Positions 6,591 through 12,074 of a stretch of 12,074 nt of DNA are shown here, one piece after another. The notes under the pieces were generated by a model. That model ran no database searches, had not been told where the DNA came from, and saw nothing but the letters and a program-made list of their open reading frames with translations. The DNA comes from an uncultured Oscillospiraceae bacterium (GTDB lineage Bacteria > Bacillota > Clostridia > Oscillospirales > Oscillospiraceae), in contig CAJOIG010000028.1 of NCBI GenBank assembly GCA_905234575.1, forward strand, positions 1-12,074. Direction: 5' to 3'. The translations under genes were made by a program, and so were the position numbers. Numbering within the stretch: position 1 is the stretch's first letter; each line of letters starts with the position of its first letter.

Positions 6591-7650
6591 CGCGCGCAAA
6601 GGAGGACCCCGGCCAACGAAGGAAAAACGGAAAAAGCTCGTGAATCTGCTGCTGTTCGTGCTGATTTTGGGCGGCACGGCCTACGGCGTGCTGCACGGGC
6701 AGGATATTGGGGCGCTGCGCGAGGCGCTGGCGCAATGCCGCACGGACTGGCTGGTCTGTGCGGCCGGGTGCGTTCTGCTGTTCCTTCTCTGTGAGGCGGC
6801 GGACCTGCATATCCTGCTGCGCTCCTTCGGGTACGGCATCGGTCCGGCGTCCAGCTTCTCCGCCGCCTGCATCGGCTTTTTCTTCAGCTCCATCACGCCC
6901 TCGTCCACCGGCGGCCAGCCCATGATGGTATATTACCTGCGGCAGAAGGGCGGCGTGCCGGTGTCTGTGAGCTCCGTGGCGCTGCTCGTCATGGCGCTGG
7001 CGTACAAGTCCACCATCGTGGTCTGCGGCCTTGTCCTCAGCGTGGCCGCGCCGGGCTTCCTGCGGGAGAGCCTCGGCGGGATGCAGTTCCTGTACTGGAT
7101 CGGGTTTCTCATCACGGCGGGCTGGTCGGCGTTTCTGATGCTGCTGGTCTTTCGGTCCTCCCTTGCCCGGGGGATCGCCGTGTGGCTCCTGACGGTGCTG
7201 GAGGAGCTGCGCCTTCTCAAAAACCGCGAGGCGATCCAGACGGAGCTGGAGCTCTCCATGGATCTCTATCGGGACGCCGCGGCCCACCTGCGCCGGGCGC
7301 CCGGCGTGATGCTCGGCGCCGCCGGGATCATGCTGCTGCGGCGGGCGGCGCTGTTTTCCGTGACCTACTGCGTCTACCGGGCCATGGGGCTCGTCGGCAG
7401 CGACTGGCTCGCCATCGCCGCGCTCCAGGCGGTCATCGCCCTGGCGGCGGATATGCTGCCCCTGCCCGGAGGCATGGGGATCACCGAGGCCCTGTTCGCC
7501 CGGGTCTACGGCGCTCTCTTCGGCGCACTCCTCGTGCCCGGCATGATCCTCAGCCGAGGCATCGGCCACTACGCCCAGCTCCTGCTGTGCGCCGTCGTGT
7601 CCCTGGCCGCCCTCGCGCTGCTGAACCGGCCCGCGCGGGAGGATACTTGA
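6574..7650 (+). CDS. YbhN/MprF-type flippase-domain membrane protein (lysylphosphatidylglycerol synthase TM region family)
   Basis: A polytopic protein of up to 358 residues with about seven or eight membrane segments. It matches the LPG-synthase transmembrane/UPF0104 family: SSTGGQPMMVYYL (about 110-122) and LPLPGGMGITEALF (about 295-308) are its two hallmark loops. It lacks the C-terminal aminoacyl-transferase domain of full MprF, so it is a stand-alone flippase-like module, presumably moving or binding lipids; the substrate is unknown. The widest frame starts at GTG 6574, inside the last codons of the kinase gene, but no ribosome binding site precedes it. A strong AAAGGAGGA at 6598-6606 lies downstream of that GTG and points to codon ACG at 6616, after which the protein reads TKEKRKKLVNLLLF, a typical family N-terminus (344 residues). 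GTG 6640 is a third option. Its place after the two-component pair suggests regulated envelope-lipid function. Confidence 0.9.
   Translation: MRTAHNARKGGPRPTKEKRKKLVNLLLFVLILGGTAYGVLHGQDIGALREALAQCRTDWLVCAAGCVLLFLLCEAADLHILLRSFGYGIGPASSFSAACIGFFFSSITPSSTGGQPMMVYYLRQKGGVPVSVSSVALLVMALAYKSTIVVCGLVLSVAAPGFLRESLGGMQFLYWIGFLITAGWSAFLMLLVFRSSLARGIAVWLLTVLEELRLLKNREAIQTELELSMDLYRDAAAHLRRAPGVMLGAAGIMLLRRAALFSVTYCVYRAMGLVGSDWLAIAALQAVIALAADMLPLPGGMGITEALFARVYGALFGALLVPGMILSRGIGHYAQLLLCAVVSLAALALLNRPAREDT
6598..6606 (+). promoter_or_regulatory. Strong ribosome binding site lacking a standard start codon downstream
   Basis: AAAGGAGGA is as close to the anti-Shine-Dalgarno complement as any in the window. 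In the flippase frame, the codons at normal spacing are CCC, CGG, CCA and ACG (6616-6618). No ATG, GTG or TTG occurs at a useful distance. It therefore argues for initiation at ACG, or for a T-to-C difference or sequence error at 6617. Confidence 0.7.
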
Positions 7651-7685
7651 ATTATGTAAACCCGATCGAAAGGAGATCGTTTCTT

Positions 7686-7832
7686 ATGGAGTTTTTATGG
7701 ATCGCGGTGGCCGTCGCGCTGGTGATCGGCCTGGTGAAGACCTCGCTGAAGCTGTTGAAGTTCCTCTTCACCGTGGGGCTTATCCTCGCGGCGCTGATGC
7801 TTCTGTCCAGCCTCGGCGTGCTGCCCTTCTGA
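7686..7832 (+). CDS. Small single-span membrane protein, 48 residues, unknown function
   Basis: ATG 7686 is preceded by AAAGGAG at 7669-7675 (10-nt spacing) and ends in TGA at 7830-7832. The peptide begins MEFLWIAVAVALVIGLVKTS, continues with a short basic stretch (LKLLKF) and a second hydrophobic half (LFTVGLILAALMLLSSLGVL). It is therefore either one bent membrane helix or a tight two-helix hairpin. Its own binding site and its fit between two genes (35 nt after the flippase, 17 nt before the CPYC protein) make it a real gene rather than chance. I do not recognise a family. Possible roles are as a small partner of the flippase or the kinase, but nothing in the sequence proves this. Confidence 0.7.
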   Translation: MEFLWIAVAVALVIGLVKTSLKLLKFLFTVGLILAALMLLSSLGVLPF

Positions 7833-7849
7833 GGGAAAGGAAGCGGACG

Positions 7850-8131
7850 ATGAAGAAAGTGACCTATTTCCACCTGGACACCTGCCCCTACTGCCGGCAG
7901 GCGGACCGGGTCATCGCGGAGCTCATCGCGGAGCATCCCGACTGGGCGGCGGTGGAGTTCGAGAAGATCGACGAGTACGAGCACCCCGAGATCGCGGAGC
8001 GGTACGACTACTACGCGAACCCCAGCATGTTCCTCGGGGACGAGAAGCTCTACGAATCCCACCTCTTCGAGACGGAGGCCGAGTGCCGCCGCCATGTGGA
8101 GGAGGTCTTCCGCCGGGCGCTGGCGGACTGA
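7850..8131 (+). CDS. Glutaredoxin/thioredoxin-fold protein with CPYC active site
   Basis: A 93-residue protein with ATG at 7850 and GGAAAGGAAG-type binding sequence just upstream. The first strand reads KKVTYFHLDT and runs into Cys12-Pro-Tyr-Cys15, the classic glutaredoxin dithiol motif, at the right distance from the N-terminus. Asn57-Pro58-Ser59 (YYANPSMFLGDEKLYES) is the expected cis-proline loop, where many relatives have VPT, followed by the last strand pair and a C-terminal helix. Length and layout match a minimal glutaredoxin-like fold. It should act in the cytoplasm on thiols or mixed disulfides; whether with glutathione or with a thioredoxin-type partner cannot be told, and glutathione is often absent in Clostridia. 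It ends 4 nt before uvrB, which has no clear binding site of its own, so translation is probably coupled. Confidence 0.87.
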   Translation: MKKVTYFHLDTCPYCRQADRVIAELIAEHPDWAAVEFEKIDEYEHPEIAERYDYYANPSMFLGDEKLYESHLFETEAECRRHVEEVFRRALAD

Positions 8132-8135
8132 CGGC

Positions 8136-10109
8136 ATGGGAGAATTCCGCGTCGTATCGCCCTATGAGCCCTCGGGCGACCAGCCGGAGGCCATCGACGC
8201 CCTGGCGTCCGGCCTCGAAAACGGCATCGAGGAGCAGGTCCTCCTCGGCGTCACGGGCTCCGGCAAGACCTATACCATGGCGAAGGTCATTGAGCGGCTC
8301 CAGCGGCCGACCCTGGTCCTCGCCCACAACAAGACCCTCGCGGCCCAGCTCTGCTCGGAGTTCCGGGAGTTCTTCCCGGAGAACGCCGTGGAGTATTTCG
8401 TCTCCTATTACGATTACTACCAGCCGGAGGCGTACATCCCCCACACAGACACCTTCATCGAGAAGGACTCCTCCATCAACGATGAGATCGACCGCCTGCG
8501 CCACAGCGCCACGAGCTCCCTGTTCGAGCGGCGGGACGTGATCATCGTCTCCTCCGTGAGCTGCATCTACGGCCTCGGCGACCCCATCGACTACGCGAAC
8601 ATGGTGATCTCCCTGCGGCCGGGCATGGAAAAGCCCATGGACGAGCTTCTCCGCAAGCTCGTGGAGATCCGCTACGAGCGAAACGACATCGCCTTCGAGC
8701 GCAACATGTTCCGGGTCCGGGGCGATACGGTGGAGATCTATCCCGCCTACGCGAGCGGGTACGCCTTCCGCGTCGAGTTCTTCGGGGACGAGGTGGACCG
8801 CATCTCCGAGATCAACGTCGTCACCGGCGTGCCGAACCGGTATCTGAACCACGTCGCCATCTATCCCGCGAGCCACTACGTCACCACGAAGGAAAAGATG
8901 ACCCGCGCCATCGGGGAGATCCAGAAGGAGATGGAGGAGCGCGTCGCCTGGTTTGAACAGAACGGCAAGCTCCTGGAGGCCCAGCGCATCCGCCAGCGCA
9001 CGCAGTACGACATCGAGATGATGCAGGAGCTGGGCTACTGCTCCGGCATCGAGAACTACTCCCGCATCATCTCGGGACGCGCGCCGGGCTCCGCGCCCAT
9101 GACGCTCATCGACTACTTCCCGGAGGATTTCCTCCTCTTCGTGGACGAGAGCCACGTCACCCTGCCCCAGGTCCGGGCCATGTACCGGGGGGACCGCAGC
9201 CGCAAGGAGACGCTCGTCGAGTACGGCTTCCGCCTGCCCTCGGCCTTCGACAACCGCCCGCTGAAATTCGACGAGTTCAACGACCGCATTCGACAGGCCG
9301 TGTACGTCTCCGCGACGCCGGGGGAGTACGAGCGGGAGCGCGCCGGGCAGATCGCGGAGCAGGTCATCCGGCCCACGGGACTTCTGGACCCGAAGATCGA
9401 GGTCCGGCCCGTGGAGGGGCAGATCGACGACCTCATCGGGGAGATCAACGCCCGCATCGAAAAGAACCAGCGCACCCTCGTCACGACCCTCACCGTCAAG
9501 ATGGCGGAGGATCTGACGGCGTTTTTGTCCGACGTCGGCATCCGCTGCCGGTATCTGCACCACAACATCGGCTCGATCGAGCGCATGGAGATCATCCGGG
9601 ACATGCGCCTCGGGCAGTTCGACGTCCTGGTGGGCATCAACCTCCTCCGGGAGGGCCTGGACCTGCCGGAGGTGTCCCTTGTGGCCATCCTGGACGCGGA
9701 CAAGGAGGGCTTCCTCCGCTCGGAGACGAGCCTCATCCAGACCATCGGCCGCGCCGCCCGGAACGCCGAGGGCACGGTCCTCATGTACGCGGACACCGTC
9801 ACGCCCTCCATGCGCGCCGCCATCACCGAGACGGAGCGCCGCCGCGCCAAGCAGGAGGCGTACAACGCCGCCCACGGCATTGTGCCCCAGACCATCGTGA
9901 AGAGCGTGCACGACCTCATCGAGATCTCCGCCAGCGCCTCCGAGGCCGAGGCCCTCACCGCCTCCGGCGTGAAGATGACCGAACGCGAGCGCCGGGCCGA
10001 GATCGAGAAGCTCGAAAAGGAGATGAAGCGCGCGGCGCAGATGCTGGAGTTCGAGTACGCCGCCGTCCTGCGCGACCGTCTCGTCGTCCTGCGGGGGGAG
10101 AAGTCATGA
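8136..10109 (+). CDS. uvrB: UvrB, excinuclease ABC subunit B
   Basis: A 657-residue protein of normal UvrB length. UvrB is the damage-verifying helicase-like subunit of nucleotide excision repair: it is loaded by UvrA and then recruits the UvrC nuclease. Visible motifs are Walker A GVTGSGKT (38-45), NKTLAAQL, the DNA-clamping beta-hairpin region starting at YYDYYQPEAY (91-100), DESH (337-340), VYVSATP, GINLLREGLDLPE (500-512) and QTIGRAARN (535-543, arginine fingers). The C-terminal UVR domain (about 614-657, EKLEKEMKRAAQMLEFEYAA) docks UvrC. Start 8136 gives MGEFRVVSPYEPSGDQPEAI, the standard N-terminus; the open frame upstream to 8094 lies inside the glutaredoxin-like gene and is not used. 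In many relatives uvrA follows; here it is replaced by an MBL-fold gene overlapping by ATGA, so uvrA must be elsewhere. Confidence 0.98.
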   Translation: MGEFRVVSPYEPSGDQPEAIDALASGLENGIEEQVLLGVTGSGKTYTMAKVIERLQRPTLVLAHNKTLAAQLCSEFREFFPENAVEYFVSYYDYYQPEAYIPHTDTFIEKDSSINDEIDRLRHSATSSLFERRDVIIVSSVSCIYGLGDPIDYANMVISLRPGMEKPMDELLRKLVEIRYERNDIAFERNMFRVRGDTVEIYPAYASGYAFRVEFFGDEVDRISEINVVTGVPNRYLNHVAIYPASHYVTTKEKMTRAIGEIQKEMEERVAWFEQNGKLLEAQRIRQRTQYDIEMMQELGYCSGIENYSRIISGRAPGSAPMTLIDYFPEDFLLFVDESHVTLPQVRAMYRGDRSRKETLVEYGFRLPSAFDNRPLKFDEFNDRIRQAVYVSATPGEYERERAGQIAEQVIRPTGLLDPKIEVRPVEGQIDDLIGEINARIEKNQRTLVTTLTVKMAEDLTAFLSDVGIRCRYLHHNIGSIERMEIIRDMRLGQFDVLVGINLLREGLDLPEVSLVAILDADKEGFLRSETSLIQTIGRAARNAEGTVLMYADTVTPSMRAAITETERRRAKQEAYNAAHGIVPQTIVKSVHDLIEISASASEAEALTASGVKMTERERRAEIEKLEKEMKRAAQMLEFEYAAVLRDRLVVLRGEKS

Positions 10110-10924
10110 GAGCAACGATTTTGACCGACAACATCGAGGGCTGCGGCCTGGGGGCCGAGTGGGGCCTCGCGATCTATATCGAGCACCGGGGGCATGCGCT
10201 CCTTCTGGACACCGGGGCGTCGGACCTGTTCGCGAAGAACGCCGCGGCTCTCGGCCTCGACCTGGGCGCGGTGGAGGTCGGCGTCCTCAGTCACGCGCAC
10301 TATGATCACGCGGACGGCCTCGCGGCCTTTTTCGCCGCGAACGGCCACGCGCCGTTCTATCTGCGCCGGGGCGCGGCGGAGAACTGCTTCGGCTATCACG
10401 GGGACAGCCTGGACTACATCGGCATCCGGCGGGGCACCCTCGCGGCCTATGCCGACCGGATCGTCTTCGCGGACGGCGTCCGGGAGATCCTGCCCGGCGC
10501 GTGGCTCGTGGGCCATACGACGCCGGGCCTTGCCGCCGTCGGCGAGCGGGCCGGGATGTTCGTGGAGGACCGCCTCTCCCGGAAACGCCCGGACGATTTT
10601 TCCCATGAGCAGACCCTGGTCCTGGAGACGGACGGCGGCCTTGCCGTATTCTCGAGCTGCTCCCACGCGGGCGTTCCCGTGATCCTGCGGGAGGTGCTCG
10701 AGGCATTCCCCGGCAGGACGATCGCGGCCCTCGTGGGGGGCTTCCACCTGTACCAGACCGCCCCGGAGGAGGTCCGCGCCCTCGGAAGGGCGCTGCGGAC
10801 GTCCGGCGTCTCTATCGTCGTCACCGGGCACTGCACGGGCGACGAGGCCTATACCATTTTGAAGGAGGAGCTGGGCGGAGCCCTCTCCCAGATGCACACC
10901 GGGCTTGTCCTGGAGCTTGACTGA
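10106..10924 (+). CDS. MBL-fold metallo-hydrolase (COG1237-type, RFA-P synthase-like)
   Basis: A 272-residue soluble protein coupled to uvrB by an ATGA overlap. The metallo-beta-lactamase signature is intact: His63, His65, Asp67 and His68 (LSHAHYDHADGL) would bind two metals. Further ligand or substrate-site candidates are His187 (FSSCSHAGV), His214 (GGFHL) and His242 (VTGHCTG). The paired GGFHL and TGHCTG motifs are characteristic of the COG1237 branch, which contains the archaeal RFA-P synthase homologues and many uncharacterised bacterial proteins. The actual substrate is unknown; a cytoplasmic phosphate- or pterin-related small molecule is only one possibility. DNA repair involvement is suggested by coupling to uvrB alone and is weak, since this lineage often packs unrelated genes together. 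No signal peptide is present. Confidence 0.92.
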   Translation: MRATILTDNIEGCGLGAEWGLAIYIEHRGHALLLDTGASDLFAKNAAALGLDLGAVEVGVLSHAHYDHADGLAAFFAANGHAPFYLRRGAAENCFGYHGDSLDYIGIRRGTLAAYADRIVFADGVREILPGAWLVGHTTPGLAAVGERAGMFVEDRLSRKRPDDFSHEQTLVLETDGGLAVFSSCSHAGVPVILREVLEAFPGRTIAALVGGFHLYQTAPEEVRALGRALRTSGVSIVVTGHCTGDEAYTILKEELGGALSQMHTGLVLELD

Positions 10925-10941
10925 AATAAGGAGGTATCCCA

Positions 10942-12074
10942 ATGCTGAACGAGAAAATGATCGCCCTGGGGACGGCCCGCTCCGTCATCCGGGAGCTGTT
11001 CGAGTACGGCCGCGCCCGCGCCGCCGTGGTGGGGGAGGAGAACGTCTTCGACTTTTCCATCGGCAACCCCAGCGTGCCGGCGCCGCCCTCCGTGAACGCC
11101 AGCGCCGTCCGCTGGCTGACGGAGGCGGACCCCGTGCTCCTGCACGGCTACACCAGCGCCGCGGGCGACCCGAAGGTGAAGACCGTCCTCGCCGAATCCC
11201 TGAACCGGCGCTTCGACATGGATTACGACGGAAGCGACCTGTACTGCACCGTCGGCGCGGCGGCGGCTCTGTGCTGCTGCCTGAACGGGCTGTGCGTGCC
11301 CGGGGACGAGGTCATCGTCTTCGCGCCGTATTTCCCGGAATACAAGGTGTTTATCGAGAAAGCCGGCGCGAGCATGACCCTGGTGCCGCCCCGGATCGAG
11401 GATTTCCAGATCGACTTCGAAGCCCTTGCGGAGCGTCTGACGCCCCGGGTGAAGGCGGTGCTCGTGAACTCCCCGAACAACCCCTCCGGCGTCGTCTACT
11501 CCGAGGAGACGATAAAGCGGCTTTCGGCCCTGCTGCGGGAGAAGAGCGCGGCCTTCGGGCATCCGATCTACCTCATCGCAGACGAGCCCTACCGGGAGAT
11601 CGTGTACGACGGGACCGTCGTGCCGTACATCCCCAAGTACTATGACGACACCCTCGTGTGCTACTCCTGGTCGAAATCCCTGTCCATCCCCGGCGAGCGC
11701 ATCGGCTACGTCGCCGTGCCGAAGCGGGTGACGGATCACGACGACGTGTTCGCCGCCGTGGCGGGCGCGGGCCGGGCCCTGGGGTATGTGAACGCCCCGA
11801 GCCTGATGCAGCGCGTGGCCGCGGACTGCGCGGAGGACACGGCGGATATCTCCGTGTACGCGAAAAACCGCCGCCTGCTGCTGGACGGCCTGCGCTCCAT
11901 GGGCTTTCCCTGCGTGGAGCCGGGCGGGACGTTTTACCTGTTCCCCCGCACCCTGGAGCCGGACGACATGGCTTTCTCCGAGCGGGCGAAGGCCCACGAC
12001 CTGCTGGTGGTACCGGGGTCCGGCTTCGGCGCTCCCGGCCATGTCCGCATCTCCTACTGCGTCCCCACAGCCCG
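10942..12074 (+). CDS. Pyridoxal-phosphate aminotransferase, class I/II (3' truncated by window edge)
   Basis: The reading frame starts at ATG 10942 behind a textbook TAAGGAGGT (10927-10935) and stays open for 377 codons to the last base, so some twenty residues are probably missing. The fold-type I landmarks are all present: the N-terminal substrate loop FSIGNPSVPAPP, Asn180 (NSPNNPSG), Asp214 and Tyr217 (ADEPYREIVYDG), the Schiff-base Lys245 (SWSKSLSIPGERIGY), and Arg368 (GHVRISYC), which binds the substrate carboxylate. It should transfer an amino group between an amino acid and a 2-oxo acid in the cytoplasm; the specificity (aspartate, alanine, aromatic or branched chain) cannot be read from this. 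It lies 17 nt after the MBL gene, so it probably shares that transcript. Confidence 0.95.
   Translation, partial: MLNEKMIALGTARSVIRELFEYGRARAAVVGEENVFDFSIGNPSVPAPPSVNASAVRWLTEADPVLLHGYTSAAGDPKVKTVLAESLNRRFDMDYDGSDLYCTVGAAAALCCCLNGLCVPGDEVIVFAPYFPEYKVFIEKAGASMTLVPPRIEDFQIDFEALAERLTPRVKAVLVNSPNNPSGVVYSEETIKRLSALLREKSAAFGHPIYLIADEPYREIVYDGTVVPYIPKYYDDTLVCYSWSKSLSIPGERIGYVAVPKRVTDHDDVFAAVAGAGRALGYVNAPSLMQRVAADCAEDTADISVYAKNRRLLLDGLRSMGFPCVEPGGTFYLFPRTLEPDDMAFSERAKAHDLLVVPGSGFGAPGHVRISYCVPTA

Noticed and set aside
5262..6677. 471-codon open frame on the - strand opposite the histidine kinase
   Set aside because: Antisense shadow of an intact kinase; the composition (many Ala, Gly, Pro, Arg, His) is that of reversed GC-rich coding sequence.
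7663..7679. Inverted repeat CGATC/GATCG with the ribosome binding site of the small membrane gene in its loop
   Set aside because: Only five base pairs, and such a short repeat is expected by chance; no alternative structure is evident that would make it a switch.
8094..8135. Upstream extension of the uvrB frame
   Set aside because: It overlaps the glutaredoxin-like gene; the conserved UvrB N-terminus begins at ATG 8136.
7923..9911. 662-codon open frame on the - strand
   Set aside because: It lies opposite the glutaredoxin-like gene and uvrB, whose motifs are intact. GC-rich codon bias leaves few stops in the antisense frame, and its translation is low-complexity with no recognisable domain.
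9113..10942. 609-codon open frame on the - strand opposite uvrB and the MBL gene
   Set aside because: Shadow of two genes with full catalytic motifs; no plausible domain in the translation.
10849..12042. 397-codon open frame on the - strand
   Set aside because: Opposite an aminotransferase with all PLP-site residues in order; shadow only.
1..12074. tRNA, rRNA, CRISPR, transposon or prophage content
   Set aside because: The window is almost wholly covered by ordinary protein genes on one strand; I saw no repeat arrays, transposase or integrase motifs, nor room for structural RNA genes.

Overview
The window is a dense, GC-rich stretch of bacterial chromosome with every supported gene on the + strand. 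High G/C at third codon positions, strong AGGAGG-type ribosome binding sites, a YitT-family protein, a clostridial-type LUD protein, a UBA-like DUF4342-type membrane protein and an OmpR/HAMP two-component pair with a clostridial-style linker together suggest a GC-rich member of the Clostridia, probably Oscillospiraceae-like. That assignment is inference from gene content and style, not a database match. No rRNA, tRNA, CRISPR array, insertion sequence or phage gene is visible.

Left block (1-3962): the 3' part of a ParC/GyrA-like topoisomerase subunit, a YitT-family membrane protein, a LUD-domain protein with a four-cysteine cluster, and a lipoprotein with a transglutaminase-like domain whose catalytic cysteine position holds glycine. 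Spacings are 12 nt, 9 nt and a 1-nt overlap, so these genes look co-transcribed. The block ends in a weak, U-rich hairpin.

The only sizeable intergenic region is AT-rich, at 3963-4055. It holds the terminator-like hairpin, a weak promoter-like pair and a perfect 16-bp palindrome just ahead of an excellent ribosome binding site. It is the most likely start of a new transcription unit.

Right block (4056-12074): a UBA-like plus single-pass membrane protein, an OmpR-family response regulator, its histidine kinase (ATGA overlap) and a YbhN/MprF-type flippase-domain protein form a plausible envelope-sensing and lipid-handling module. They are followed by a 48-residue membrane peptide, a glutaredoxin-like CPYC protein, UvrB, an MBL-fold hydrolase (ATGA overlap with uvrB) and the first 377 codons of a class I/II aminotransferase that runs off the end. 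No convincing terminator was seen between 4056 and the right edge.

Most of the content is ordinary housekeeping or core-accessory material. The points most worth a second look are the lost catalytic Cys in the transglutaminase-like lipoprotein, the flippase gene whose strong ribosome binding site faces an in-frame ACG rather than a standard start codon, the palindrome before the UBA-like gene, and the UBA-like/two-component/flippase cluster as a possible uncharacterised envelope-response unit. No clearly novel system is demonstrated.
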